From the NCBI RefSeq assembly GCF_000758825.1, contig NZ_JRMX01000014.1:248001-312000 (forward strand): DNA of 64,000 nt, written 5' to 3'. Below, piece after piece: positions 9,559-18,455 of the stretch. Each line of letters starts with the position of its first letter. Within the stretch, counting starts at the first letter, position 1. The notes under the pieces are model-generated. The model was not told the origin of the DNA. It ran no database searches and saw only the letters and a list, made by a program, of their open reading frames with translations. This stretch comes from Arcanobacterium sp. S3PF19 (lineage in GTDB: Bacteria > Actinomycetota > Actinomycetes > Actinomycetales > Actinomycetaceae). Position numbers and translations under genes: made by a program.

Positions 9559-9592
9559 GCACCGGAGGCGAAAACTCCGCTCCGGCCGGTGC
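9559..9592 (-). other. Inverted repeat between dedA and copZ
   Basis: GCACCGG and CCGGTGC flank a 20-base interior that can itself form a small GGAG/CTCC hairpin. It lies after dedA and just before the candidate copZ -10. There is no U-run, so it could be a weak terminator of dedA or an operator for the copper genes. It is otherwise unexplained. Confidence 0.35.
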
Positions 9593-9642
9593 AGTGTCTG
9601 CGGCAGTTTTGCCCATGCCCGGTGCTGCGCATTTTATTCGTC

Positions 9643-10329
9643 TTATTCGCTTTGTCCGCCGCGGGAGCGGTTGCGCAAAAGACGCAGAGATACCCATCCG
9701 ACTGCAAAAATTATAATCACAGCCACCGTAATTTTGCTGAAGATACCCACATACTCCCCGACGGCAGACCATTTTTCCCCCAGCAGATATCCGGCGGAAA
9801 TCAAAACTGTGTTCCAAATTGCCGAGCCGACGGCGGTAAATACCACAAACTGCACCGGATTCATTTTGATTACGCCGGCGGGAAGGGAAATGAGCGAACG
9901 GAAAACAGGGATAATACGTCCGAAAAATACGGTGGATCGGTCGTGTTTTTCAAAAAAGTCCTCTGTTTTGTCTATATCCGATTCTTTGAACAGCGGCATT
10001 TTCCCCATGACTGCCCGGGTGCGCCCGCGCCCGAAAATCCGCGCGGCGGCGTAAAGGACGAGTGCCCCGATCAGCGATCCGGCCGTGGCCCAGACAATCG
10101 CCGCCGCAAGCGTGAATTCCGTGCCCCGGGAAGCGGTGAATCCCGCAAGCGGAAGGATGATTTCCGAGGGGAGCGGCGGAAACAGATTTTCCAGCGCAAT
10201 GAGCAGTGCGATTCCGATTCCGCCCAAAGATTCCATAATGCTTACCGCCCATGCGGCGATTCCGTCCGCCTGCGAAGAGTGCGCGCCGGCTGCCGTAAGC
10301 ACGGCAATGCCCGTTAAAACAGGATTCAT
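9643..10329 (-). CDS. DedA family membrane protein
   Basis: A 228-residue polytopic membrane protein of the DedA/SNARE-associated family, whose members are now linked to phospholipid translocation and envelope homeostasis. Visible signatures are an N-terminal ENLFPPLPSEIILPLAG, the FGRIIPVFRSLISLPAG motif with conserved arginines, and GSAIWNTVLISAGYLLG. It begins 20 bp after purB on the same strand, which suggests cotranscription. The exact transported lipid is not known from sequence. Confidence 0.9.
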   Translation of the reverse strand: MNPVLTGIAVLTAAGAHSSQADGIAAWAVSIMESLGGIGIALLIALENLFPPLPSEIILPLAGFTASRGTEFTLAAAIVWATAGSLIGALVLYAAARIFGRGRTRAVMGKMPLFKESDIDKTEDFFEKHDRSTVFFGRIIPVFRSLISLPAGVIKMNPVQFVVFTAVGSAIWNTVLISAGYLLGEKWSAVGEYVGIFSKITVAVIIIFAVGWVSLRLLRNRSRGGQSE

Positions 10330-10349
10330 ATTGTGTTCTCTTTACCTCT

Positions 10350-11867
10350 TTATTTTTCCGTTTTTCCCCCGGCCGCCGGCATATCCGCCGTCGGCGGGTT
10401 ACTTCGGCCGTGCCCGCGCCCGCCCGCTTCCGTCTCCGGCGCGTCCGTGTTGTTGGGACCCAATGCGAAGCGGGTCAGTTCGCCGGCGAGACCCGTGTAT
10501 GTTTCGGGAGTGAGGTTTTCAAGCCGTTTTGCGATTTTTTCGGGAAGATTCAGTTTCCCGATAAAATCGCGGATCTGTTTTTGCGTTACGCTGTGCCCGC
10601 GCGTGAGTTCTTTCAGTTTTTCGTAGGAGTTTTTCAAATCGTCTCTGCCTCCGATCGCGGCCACGCGCATTACCTGCTGTATCGGCTCCGCAAGCACCTC
10701 CCAGGACTGTGCCAGATCCCTGCCGGTTTTTTCGCGGCTGACGGCAACCCCTTCCAGGCCCTGCGTCAGATTCCGCAGGGCAAGAAGGGAATATCCCAGT
10801 CCGATTCCGATGTTGCGCAGTGTGGACGAATCCGTGAGATCGCGCTGCATGCGGGAGGTGACGAGCGTGACGGAAAGCGTGTCGAGCAGTGCGTTTGAAA
10901 TTTCGAGGTTTGCTTCGGCGTTTTCAAATCGGATCGGATTTATTTTGTGGGGCATGGTGGACGAGCCGGTTGTACCCTGGGCGGAGGGAAGCTGGCGAAA
11001 ATATCCGAACGAAATATACATCCAAAAATCCGTGGCAAGATTGTGCGCAATTCGGTTGAAATGTGCCACTGAGGAAAAAATTTCCGCCATCCAGTCGTGG
11101 GGTTCTATCTGTGTGGTCAGCGGATTCCAGGTCAGCCCGAGCGAGGAGACGAAATCGCGCGATACCCCAATCCAGTCAACTTCGGGCAAGGAGACGGCGT
11201 GCGCGCCGAACGTTCCCGTTGCTCCGTTGAATTTTCCCAGGTATTCGGCGCGTTCGAGGTTGCGCAGCTGCCGGCAGAGACGGTAGATGAATACGGATAT
11301 TTCTTTACCGACGGTTGTCGGAGTGGCGTTTTGCCCGTGGGTGCGTGCGGGCATGGGGCAGTCCGCCGTTGCCTGTGCCAGCCGCCGCAGACGTGCGATC
11401 AGATCCTGTGCGGCGGGGAGCCAGATTTTCAGCATGGCGGATTTAACCGAAAGAGCGTATGCCAAATTGTTTATGTCTTCGGAAGTGCAGAAAAGGTGTA
11501 TGATTTCCCGCATTTGCGCCAACGGCCCTTCGCCGGCAGCATCCAGACGGCGTTTAAGAAAGTATTCTACGGCTTTGACGTCGTGTTTTGTTTCCCGCTC
11601 CAGTTCTTTCAGCTCCCGCATCTCTTCTTTTCCGAATGACTGCGTGATCCCGTGCAGGTATTCCTTCTCTGCCCCGCCGAGGGCGGGCGTGTGCGGAAGG
11701 ATATGCCGGTCAGTGAGGTAAATCAGCCAGCGGATTTCTATGTCTATGCGGGCCCTGTTGAGTGCCGGTTCGGAAAGATAGTTCGTAAGACCGGCTATTT
11801 TACTGCGGTAACGCCCATCCAGCGGACTGAGCGTAATCGGCGGTGTAATATCGGCAAAATTCTGCAT
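10350..11867 (-). CDS. purB: Adenylosuccinate lyase
   Basis: Catalyses two fumarate-releasing steps of purine synthesis: SAICAR to AICAR, and adenylosuccinate to AMP. The fumarase/ASL superfamily signature SSTMPHKINPIRFENAEANL is present, and RTHGQNATPTT carries the catalytic histidine region. The length (505 residues) and the start SPLDGRYRSKI resemble the E. coli-type PurB. The C-terminus has a proline/glycine-rich extension of about 30 residues beyond the usual end. The gene heads the minus-strand series that runs down to App1. Confidence 0.95.
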   Translation of the reverse strand: MQNFADITPPITLSPLDGRYRSKIAGLTNYLSEPALNRARIDIEIRWLIYLTDRHILPHTPALGGAEKEYLHGITQSFGKEEMRELKELERETKHDVKAVEYFLKRRLDAAGEGPLAQMREIIHLFCTSEDINNLAYALSVKSAMLKIWLPAAQDLIARLRRLAQATADCPMPARTHGQNATPTTVGKEISVFIYRLCRQLRNLERAEYLGKFNGATGTFGAHAVSLPEVDWIGVSRDFVSSLGLTWNPLTTQIEPHDWMAEIFSSVAHFNRIAHNLATDFWMYISFGYFRQLPSAQGTTGSSTMPHKINPIRFENAEANLEISNALLDTLSVTLVTSRMQRDLTDSSTLRNIGIGLGYSLLALRNLTQGLEGVAVSREKTGRDLAQSWEVLAEPIQQVMRVAAIGGRDDLKNSYEKLKELTRGHSVTQKQIRDFIGKLNLPEKIAKRLENLTPETYTGLAGELTRFALGPNNTDAPETEAGGRGHGRSNPPTADMPAAGGKTEK

Positions 11868-12004
11868 AAACCTATTCTTCCACGGACAGGCCCGAAAGGG
11901 TAGCTGTGAAAAGCCGATGCCTCTGATCAGTCCCGCATTGCGGCACCCATAAATCGGCGTGCGGACCTGCGCGGCCCGCGCGCGGCTTTTCTGCCGGCTG
12001 TGTG

Positions 12005-12033
12005 TTTAATGGTTTAAAGTTATGCGTTAAAAT
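12005..12033 (+). promoter_or_regulatory. Candidate aroD promoter
   Basis: TTTAAT (-35), a 17-base spacer and TAAAAT (-10) lie about 40 bp upstream of the aroD start in an AT-rich patch. The -10 is good and the -35 is weak. Confidence 0.45.
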
Positions 12034-12071
12034 GGTCTGAGTTGCATATTTTTAAGATTGCGGGAGGGCAG

Positions 12072-12764
12072 ATGATTTTTGATACAGCGCAAAAACCTGC
12101 CTTGGTTGTGCCCATTGCGGGCACTACGCCGCAGCTGCTGGTATCCGAAGCCGAAGAGGCCGCGGCCGCCGGTGCGGATGTGATTGAATGGCGGATGGAT
12201 TTTCTGGTAGGTGCGCACGGTACGCTCTCGTGCGCGGCTTTGGCCAACGATGTGGTGGCGCCGATTTTGAAAAAAGTGCCCGTTCCCCTGCTGCTTACAA
12301 TGCGGACCGTCGGGCAGGGCGGCCGTGCGCGGCTGGCTCCCGGGCGGTATCGCCTGTTTTTCGCCGAAATGCTCGATACGCTGCTGCATTTGGAGGCCGA
12401 TCCGCAGCGGATCGGAATTGATCTGGAATACGCTTTTCCCCAGACTCCCCAGCTCGCGCGCCAGGCTCTGCGGCTTGGTTTTACGGTGGTTGTTTCGCAC
12501 TGCGACTGGGATGAGGAAATGCCGGATGCGGATATGCTTCGTCTGATACTGGCGGAAATGCTGGAACTTCCCGATGTGGCGGTGAAACTTGCCGTCAACG
12601 CCTCCGCGCCGGAGGATATCCGCAGGCTTTTGGCTGTGGCCCGGGAAATGGGGGCGGAGTATAACCGGATGATTATTGCGCTTCCCCTCGGAGCGGACGC
12701 CGCCGGAGTGCGAAAATGCTGTGCGGTATCGGACATGCCGGCGGTATGGGGCAGTTTTGCCTGA
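12072..12764 (+). CDS. aroD: 3-dehydroquinate dehydratase, type I
   Basis: Third step of the shikimate pathway, by a Schiff-base mechanism. Family motifs are EWRMDF near the N-terminus, TMRTVGQGG, the catalytic histidine region VVSHCDWDEEMPD, and the Schiff-base lysine in VKLAVNAS. The 230-residue length fits type I enzymes. I chose the ATG at 12072 because GGAGGG lies 4 bases upstream. An alternative TTG at 12042 would add 10 residues ahead of that site. It is a single gene, not in an aro operon here. The C-terminus is short, lacking the usual SAPGQ loop sequence, so that loop may be divergent. Confidence 0.88.
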   Translation: MIFDTAQKPALVVPIAGTTPQLLVSEAEEAAAAGADVIEWRMDFLVGAHGTLSCAALANDVVAPILKKVPVPLLLTMRTVGQGGRARLAPGRYRLFFAEMLDTLLHLEADPQRIGIDLEYAFPQTPQLARQALRLGFTVVVSHCDWDEEMPDADMLRLILAEMLELPDVAVKLAVNASAPEDIRRLLAVAREMGAEYNRMIIALPLGADAAGVRKCCAVSDMPAVWGSFA

Positions 12765-12843
12765 TCGCAGACGCGCCCGTTTTTCCCGCGTTTCGGAGCC
12801 GTCCACATTGTATTACCTTAAATTTCACATTCCGGGAGTTGGT

Positions 12844-12872
12844 TTGATGTTTTTTGCGCGAATTAAAATAAT
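12844..12872 (+). promoter_or_regulatory. Candidate promoter of the SAM-cleavage/ECF operon
   Basis: TTGATG, 17 bases, AATAAT. The predicted start of transcription is about 15 bases before the AAGGAGG ribosome-binding site, leaving a very short leader. There is no room for a SAM riboswitch between this promoter and the gene. Confidence 0.5.
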
Positions 12873-12897
12873 TGGGTTATGAAGGAGGCACAATTTT

Positions 12898-13737
12898 ATG
12901 AATGCGCTTGTTTTACAGTCTGATTTTGGTTTGGATGACGGAGCCGTAAGCGCGATGCGGGGCGTGGCACTCGGCGTGCGCAGCGATCTGCAGATTCACG
13001 ACGTCACGCACAATATTCCTCCCTACCAAATTTGGGAAGGGAGCTACCGGCTCGCGCAGGTAGTGGATTTTTGGCCGAAAGGCACGGTATTCGTTTCGGT
13101 GGTTGATCCGGGAGTGGGATCCGACCGTCTGAGCGTGGTTGCGAAACTGAAGACAGGCCATTACGTGGTTACGCCAAACAACGGTACGCTTACGCATCTT
13201 CACCTTTTCCACGGAGTTGAGGAACTGCGTCAGATAGACGAAGAAAAAAACAGGCGGGAGGGTTCGGCTCACTCCTACACATTCCACGGACGCGATATCT
13301 ACGCATACACCGGCGCCCGGCTTGCCGCAGGCGTCATTACATGGGAAGAAGTAGGGCCGAAAATTCCGCAGGAAAAAATGGTTCTTCTTGAAGTAGACAA
13401 ACCGCAGATTGCCGACGGCACGGTGAAAGGCAACATCGATACGCACGATGTCCGTTACGGTTCTCTGTGGACGTCCATTCCCCGCACACTGTTTGCCGAA
13501 CTGAATATCAAATACGGCGACTATGTGCGGATGACGATCCGTTACCAGGGGCAGGTTGCCCATTCTGCCCGAATGGTATACGAACCGAGTTTCGCTCACG
13601 TGGAAATCGGTGAATCTTTGGTCTATGTGAATTCCCTCGACAGGATTGCGGTGGCGATCAACCGCGGTTCGTACGCAAAGGCTTTTTCCCTGGGAGCAGG
13701 GAAAGCCTGGCACGTGGAATTCAGAAAAGACAGCTGA
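12898..13737 (+). CDS. SAM hydroxide adenosyltransferase (DUF62 / SAM hydrolase family)
   Basis: Cleaves S-adenosylmethionine with water to adenosine and L-methionine; a few relatives use halide. DUF62 signatures are all present: SDFGLDDG at the N-terminus, VVDPGVGSDR, TPNNGTLT, and TFHGRDIYAYTGARLA, carrying the Asp/Arg/His residues used to activate water. The 279-residue length is typical. The ATG follows a strong GAAGGAGG. It is the first gene of an apparent operon with an ECF transporter (S component 76 bp downstream, then ATPase and EcfT). This suggests the enzyme works on an imported adenosyl compound or releases methionine or adenosine; that link is inference. Confidence 0.88.
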   Translation: MNALVLQSDFGLDDGAVSAMRGVALGVRSDLQIHDVTHNIPPYQIWEGSYRLAQVVDFWPKGTVFVSVVDPGVGSDRLSVVAKLKTGHYVVTPNNGTLTHLHLFHGVEELRQIDEEKNRREGSAHSYTFHGRDIYAYTGARLAAGVITWEEVGPKIPQEKMVLLEVDKPQIADGTVKGNIDTHDVRYGSLWTSIPRTLFAELNIKYGDYVRMTIRYQGQVAHSARMVYEPSFAHVEIGESLVYVNSLDRIAVAINRGSYAKAFSLGAGKAWHVEFRKDS

Positions 13738-13813
13738 GACCGGCAGAAGTCCGGTTTGTTAAATTCTCGGAGCACTGATCGGCTTTACGCCGAATATACG
13801 GAAAGAAGGCACT

Positions 13814-14380
13814 ATGTCCGCTTTGAAAAATTCCGGCCATTCCCCTGTTGTGCAGGTGGTGGCCACCGGTATCGGGGCAGCACTGTTTTTTGTGCTGGCA
13901 CGTTTTGTGATTATTCCCAGTCCGATTCCCAACACGTCGATTAATCTGCAGTATGCGCTGCTGGCCGTGCTGGCTGTGGTCTATGCGCCCGCAACGGCTG
14001 CCGTAGGCGGGTTCGTGGGGCACATTATTGCCGACGCCACCTCCTACGGCGTGTGGATTTCATGGGAAATCCCGACCGCCGTTTTCGGCCTGATTGTCGG
14101 ATACGCCCTTTACCGCAACAAAATTGCGGAAGGTGAATTCGGCACAAAAGAACTGGTCCGTTTTAACCTGGCGGCAGTTGTGGCCCACGCCGTGTGCTGG
14201 ATCGTTGTTGCGCCTCTGCTGGATATCACAATTATGAGCGAACCGGCGAACAAAGTGTTTGTGCAAGGCGCGTTTGCATTCGTATCCAACGCGGTTGTGA
14301 CGTGCATAGTCGGTTCGGTAATTCTCCTCGCATACGTAAAGACACGCGTACGCACCGGGGAATTGGAAGCGGAAAAGTAA
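13814..14380 (+). CDS. ECF transporter S component (UPF0397 / PF07155 type)
   Basis: Substrate-binding membrane subunit of an energy-coupling-factor importer. The 188-residue protein has five or six hydrophobic segments. It matches the UPF0397 pattern closely: ATGIGAALFFVLARF, IPSPIPNTSINLQYALLAVLA, GGFVGHIIADATSYG and a FGLIVGYALY helix. The family is usually labelled a riboflavin-type S component, but related duplicated-ATPase systems in Firmicutes were predicted to be methionine-regulated (Mts). The substrate is therefore uncertain. The SAM-cleaving neighbour favours methionine, SAM or an adenosyl compound. AAGAAGG precedes the ATG, and the ATPase gene follows after 27 bp. Confidence 0.85.
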   Translation: MSALKNSGHSPVVQVVATGIGAALFFVLARFVIIPSPIPNTSINLQYALLAVLAVVYAPATAAVGGFVGHIIADATSYGVWISWEIPTAVFGLIVGYALYRNKIAEGEFGTKELVRFNLAAVVAHAVCWIVVAPLLDITIMSEPANKVFVQGAFAFVSNAVVTCIVGSVILLAYVKTRVRTGELEAEK

Positions 14381-14407
14381 ATACATCCCTTCGGCCAGGA
14401 AATAATT

Positions 14408-16216
14408 TTGAGCAGTAAACCGGCAGGTGTGCATCCCGGCGAGATCGTTTTTGAAAACGTCGGGGTGCACTACCGCACACAGAAACATCCGAGCCTGGAA
14501 AACATCACTTTCACCGTTTCCCCCGGGGAGAAAGCAGTGATTGTCGGGGCCAGCGGTTCGGGTAAATCCACATTAATCCATGCGGTCAATTCTTTGGCGC
14601 GTCATCGCTACGAGGCGCGGATTACCGGCTCTCTGCGTGTGGGGCAGACGAATCCGGCAACTGCGGAACTGACCGAAGTTTCGCGGGCGGTCGGAACCGT
14701 GCTGCAAAATTCGGATTCCCAGTTTGTGGCGCCCACCGTGGCCGAAGACATCGCTTTTGCCCTGGAAAACAGGGAAGTGCCGACAGATGAGATGGAAGAA
14801 AAAATTCACCGTGCCGCCCGCCGCGTGCATGTGGAGGAACTTCTGGACGCAAGTCCGCACGGGCTTTCCGGCGGGCAGAAACAGCGCGTGGCAATTGCCG
14901 GTGTGCTGGCGGACGACGTTCCCACGCTGATTTTTGACGAGCCGCTGGCGAATCTCGATCCGGCTTCCGGTCTGGGCACCGTGGAACTGATCGACGAATT
15001 AAACCGCGACTGCGGCACAACGGTTCTGATTGTCGAACACCGTCTGGAAGAAGTGCTGCACCGCGGTGTGGATCGGATTATCGTGATGGACGCGGGAAAA
15101 ATCGTGGCAAACGGAACCCCCGCCCGGATTCTCTCTTCCCGTGTGCCGGACGAAGTGGGAATCCGCCGCCCTCTGTATCTGACTGCGCTGCAGGCTGCCG
15201 GGATAAGCGTGGGGGAGGAAAGACACCCGGAAGATCTGTCCCGGATTGATTTGACCGACGAAGAGAAACAGACAATGCGAAATTGGGTGCACGCCTCGGA
15301 GCAGCAGAAAGCGCGCGGCGAGACCCTCAAAATTTCCGAAATGCCCGAAACGTCCCCGTCTTCCCCCACCGAGCCCGACGCGGTCAGTGTTTCCGGTGCA
15401 GTGGTGGAATACCGCGATTACGGTTCGGAGCGTACGGTGCGCGCGCTCGACGGCGTGGACCTTCGCGTGCGCCGCGGCGAACTGCTGGCCGTTTTGGGCA
15501 CGAACGGAGCGGGAAAATCCACGCTTGCCGGCGCTGTCTGCGGTTTTGAAAAGACCGTCTCGGGAACGATAAAAATTCAGGGTGCGGATATCTCCGGAAT
15601 GACTTTGGCGCAGATCGGCAAACGGGTGGCATTCGTGCTGCAAAACCCGATGAACATGATTTCGCAGCCGCGTGTGGAAGACGAAGTCGCACTGGGCCTG
15701 CGCGCCCGCGCGGTTCCCGGGGACGAAGTGCGCTCCCGGGTGCGCAAAGCGCTGCAGACGTGCGGTATTGCGCCGTTTGCGAAATGGCCGGTGAGCGCCC
15801 TGAGCCACGGGCAGAAAAAGCGCGTGACGATCGCCTCGGCACTTGTTTTGGGGGCCGATATTCTGATTTTGGACGAGCCCACGGCGGGCCAGGATCTGCG
15901 TCATTACACCGAATTTATGGAATTTATCCGTGAACTGAATCAGTCGGGCACAACAGTTTTGCTTATCACCCATGATATGCACCTGGCTTTGGAATATGCG
16001 CCCCGGGCCGTCGTCCTCTCCCGGGGAAAGGTGATTGCAGACGCTTCTCCGGCACAGATTCTCACCGATCCGCAGATCTGCGCCCGCGGATCGCTGGTTC
16101 CCACGAGTCTCCACGATCTGGCGCGGATGTGCGGAATATCCCCTGCCGCAAAGCTGGTTGACGCGGTGATTGAAAATCAGCGGCGGGCGCGCGCCGAACA
16201 CGGGGAGGTGGCATAG
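14408..16216 (+). CDS. ECF transporter duplicated ATPase (two fused EcfA domains)
   Basis: A 602-residue protein with two complete ABC domains in tandem, replacing the usual separate EcfA1 and EcfA2. Domain 1 (about 8-250) has Walker A GASGSGKST, signature LSGGQKQR and Walker B TLIFDEP. Domain 2 (about 325-590) has GTNGAGKST, a degenerate signature LSHGQKKR and ILILDEP. The linker at about 285-325 is charged and low in complexity. The start is a TTG with AGGAAA upstream. The stop codon is immediately followed by the ATG of EcfT. It hydrolyses ATP in the cytosol to drive the S component at 13814. Confidence 0.92.
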   Translation: MSSKPAGVHPGEIVFENVGVHYRTQKHPSLENITFTVSPGEKAVIVGASGSGKSTLIHAVNSLARHRYEARITGSLRVGQTNPATAELTEVSRAVGTVLQNSDSQFVAPTVAEDIAFALENREVPTDEMEEKIHRAARRVHVEELLDASPHGLSGGQKQRVAIAGVLADDVPTLIFDEPLANLDPASGLGTVELIDELNRDCGTTVLIVEHRLEEVLHRGVDRIIVMDAGKIVANGTPARILSSRVPDEVGIRRPLYLTALQAAGISVGEERHPEDLSRIDLTDEEKQTMRNWVHASEQQKARGETLKISEMPETSPSSPTEPDAVSVSGAVVEYRDYGSERTVRALDGVDLRVRRGELLAVLGTNGAGKSTLAGAVCGFEKTVSGTIKIQGADISGMTLAQIGKRVAFVLQNPMNMISQPRVEDEVALGLRARAVPGDEVRSRVRKALQTCGIAPFAKWPVSALSHGQKKRVTIASALVLGADILILDEPTAGQDLRHYTEFMEFIRELNQSGTTVLLITHDMHLALEYAPRAVVLSRGKVIADASPAQILTDPQICARGSLVPTSLHDLARMCGISPAAKLVDAVIENQRRARAEHGEVA

Positions 16217-17050
16217 ATGGAAAACAAACCGCTTCTCGGATACATCAGCCGTCCGGGTGTTTTGCACCGGCTCTCCGGCACTTCAAAGCTGATTTTGATG
16301 CTTGCGTGCATTATCGGGGCCTCGGTGGGCGCGGACGTACGTTACCTGCTGGCGCTGTCCGCGGTGAATATCGTGCTGTGGTTTCTCAGCAACATGAAAT
16401 TTAAGGATTTTACGTTTGTGCTCGTCACAATCGCAATCATGATGGTGCTGAACAATATCTTTATTTTTCTTTTTGCCCCTGCGCACGGCACCGAGCTCTT
16501 TGGCACAAAAAGCGTGCTTTGGGAGGGCGTGGGACGCTGGCAGGTGACATGGGAACAGCTTTACTATCAGTCCACGGTGACGCTGAAGTATTTTGCCGTT
16601 ATGCCGACCGTGCTTCTGTTTATGGCCACTACCCGCCCGCCGGAATTCGCAGCCGCACTCAACCGGATCGGTATTCCCTACCGCAGTGCCTATGCCGTGA
16701 ACATCGCCATGCGTTACATTCCCGATATTCAGCGTGAATACCATATTATTTCAAAAGCGCAGCAGGCGCGCGGATTGGACACGAGCCGCAGGACGGGTGT
16801 GAAAACCCGGGTGAAGAACACGGTAAACACGATATTTCCGCTGCTTCTGGGAACGTTTGAGCGTATCGAAGAAGTGAATGCGGCAATGGAACTGCGCGGA
16901 TTCGGATGCGGGAAAAAACGCACGTGGTACGGTTCGCGTCCGTTTGCCAAAGGCGACTATGTGCTTCTCGTGCTGAGTGTTTTTATTCTTGCCGTACCGA
17001 TTGCGCTGCGGATAACCGACGGGGGACCGTTTTGGAATCCTTTTTCCTAA
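16217..17050 (+). CDS. ecfT: ECF transporter transmembrane component EcfT
   Basis: Transmembrane coupling subunit of the ECF importer. The 277-residue protein has about six hydrophobic segments and the two cytoplasmic coupling motifs that contact the ATPases, here QARGLDTS and MELRGFGCGKKRT. It is in tight operon order, with the start codon directly after the ATPase stop. This completes a self-contained group-I-like ECF system (S, A-A, T) headed by a SAM-cleaving enzyme. Confidence 0.92.
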   Translation: MENKPLLGYISRPGVLHRLSGTSKLILMLACIIGASVGADVRYLLALSAVNIVLWFLSNMKFKDFTFVLVTIAIMMVLNNIFIFLFAPAHGTELFGTKSVLWEGVGRWQVTWEQLYYQSTVTLKYFAVMPTVLLFMATTRPPEFAAALNRIGIPYRSAYAVNIAMRYIPDIQREYHIISKAQQARGLDTSRRTGVKTRVKNTVNTIFPLLLGTFERIEEVNAAMELRGFGCGKKRTWYGSRPFAKGDYVLLVLSVFILAVPIALRITDGGPFWNPFS

Positions 17051-17156
17051 GGGAAGGGGTTTGCCGGCCTTGGCATTTTCTCCGCTGCGCCGGCCTGCGC
17101 AGTGGCGTGTTTGGGCCAAAGATTGCAGTTTTGTAACGGAAATTCCGCCTGTTTCT

Positions 17157-17199
17157 TTTTCTGCGCGAAATACTGCGCTTTTGCGTTTCGCGCAGAAAA
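17157..17199. terminator. Stem-loop after ecfT
   Basis: A 14-base perfect inverted repeat (TTTTCTGCGCGAAA and its complement) encloses 15 bases, 107 bp after ecfT. The A/T runs are inside the arms rather than after the stem. It probably ends the ECF operon. Confidence 0.6.
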
Positions 17200-17252
17200 C
17201 AAGTGTGAGCTACTAGAAAATTTCAGAATATGTAATTGAAAAAATATCTGTC

Positions 17253-17258
17253 TATGCT
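17253..17258 (+). promoter_or_regulatory. Candidate -10 box for a leaderless acyltransferase transcript
   Basis: TATGCT lies 6 bases before the GTG start at 17265, which has no Shine-Dalgarno sequence. This is the spacing expected for a leaderless mRNA. The -35 region is not recognisable. Confidence 0.45.
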
Positions 17259-17264
17259 TATCGG

Positions 17265-18455
17265 GTGAGTGAAAATACGGCGCCGGATAAGGATTCCGCA
17301 GGCCTTTCCGCCTCCCGGGGATTTTATCTGGGAGGATTGGACGGGCTGCGCGCGCTCGCCTGCTGCGCGGTGCTTTTTTACCACACTCTGCCCGATTTTG
17401 TGCCCGGGGGTTTTCTGGGTGTGGATGTGTTTTTCGTGCTTTCCGGATTTCTGATCACCGCTATTTTGCTGCGGGAAAGAGAGCTGAAAGGCAGGATTGA
17501 CATTCCGGGATTTTGGCTCCGCCGCTGGCGGCGGCTGTTTCCCGCGGTGTTCACGGTGGTGTTTGTTACGGTTCCCGTTGCCGCGGCCGTGAATCTTGAT
17601 CTGCTGGCGAAGCTGCGCACGCAGGTCTTTGGCGCTTTTACTTTTTCCTACAATTGGTTTGCCATTTATACCGGCGATTCGTATTTCACGCAGGCTCTTC
17701 CGAGATTTTTTACGAATATGTGGACACTCTCGGTTGAACAGCAGTTTTATCTGATTTGGCCGCTGCTTACCGTTCTGATTTGGCGTCTGCCGCCCCGGCT
17801 GCGCATTTTTGTGCCGGCGGCCCTGGCTCTGCTCTCGATGGTGCTGATGGCGGTATATGCCGACGGCGCACAGGATTTTACACGGGCCTATATGGGCACG
17901 GACTGCCATGCGTTCGGTCTGATGATCGGCGCTGCGGCCGCCGTTTTCTCCCGGAAAGCACTTGATCCGCTGCCTTCGGCGGGAAGATGTGTCTGCCCGA
18001 AACCGGCGGGGGTAACTGCTTTTGCGGGACTTTTTCTGCTTTTTGCCGCGTTCGCGAAAGCGGACGGAAATTCGTGGGTGGTCTATCCGTGGGTGACTGT
18101 GGCTGTCTGTGTGTTTACGGCCGTGATATGCATGGTAATGACGGCCCCCTATCAGCGCTTCTCTGTGTCGCGGGCAATCCGCACGGTTTTGGATATCCGG
18201 GTTCTGCGCTGGGTGGGAATCCGTTCTTACGGAATTTACCTGTGGCACTGGCCGCTGCTGGTGATCTGGTGGGAGATCGCTCCGCGTGCGGCGGCATGGA
18301 CCGCTTTGCCGGCGGTGGGGGGACTTTCTTTTGTCTGTGCGGCGCTGAGCTATCGTTTTGTGGAGAATCCGATGCGCCGCCGGGGTATTTTCCCCGTGCT
18401 TTGGATTTGGTGTGAAAACCTGGCACAGATTTGCAAAGGTGTGGAAAAAGAATGA
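17265..18455 (+). CDS. Membrane acyltransferase, OafA/acyltransferase-3 family
   Basis: Integral membrane O-acyltransferase, probably decorating a cell-wall or surface glycan. The 396-residue protein has about ten hydrophobic segments. It also has the family's N-terminal GLDGLRALACCAVLFYH with the catalytic-type histidine, FVLSGFLITAILL, RRWRRLFPA, and SVEQQFYLIWPLL. OafA-type proteins often carry a C-terminal SGNH domain. Here that domain is encoded by the next gene, whose ATG overlaps this stop codon. The GTG start lacks a ribosome-binding site and may be leaderless. Confidence 0.9.
   Translation: MSENTAPDKDSAGLSASRGFYLGGLDGLRALACCAVLFYHTLPDFVPGGFLGVDVFFVLSGFLITAILLRERELKGRIDIPGFWLRRWRRLFPAVFTVVFVTVPVAAAVNLDLLAKLRTQVFGAFTFSYNWFAIYTGDSYFTQALPRFFTNMWTLSVEQQFYLIWPLLTVLIWRLPPRLRIFVPAALALLSMVLMAVYADGAQDFTRAYMGTDCHAFGLMIGAAAAVFSRKALDPLPSAGRCVCPKPAGVTAFAGLFLLFAAFAKADGNSWVVYPWVTVAVCVFTAVICMVMTAPYQRFSVSRAIRTVLDIRVLRWVGIRSYGIYLWHWPLLVIWWEIAPRAAAWTALPAVGGLSFVCAALSYRFVENPMRRRGIFPVLWIWCENLAQICKGVEKE

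Noticed and set aside
12765-12897. SAM or cobalamin riboswitch before the SAM-cleaving enzyme
   Set aside because: The promoter lies only about 30 bp before the start and no conserved riboswitch core is visible in the 133-bp gap.
14999-16267. 422-codon frame antisense to the ECF ATPase
   Set aside because: The ATPase has both sets of ABC motifs in the sense frame; the antisense product resembles nothing known.
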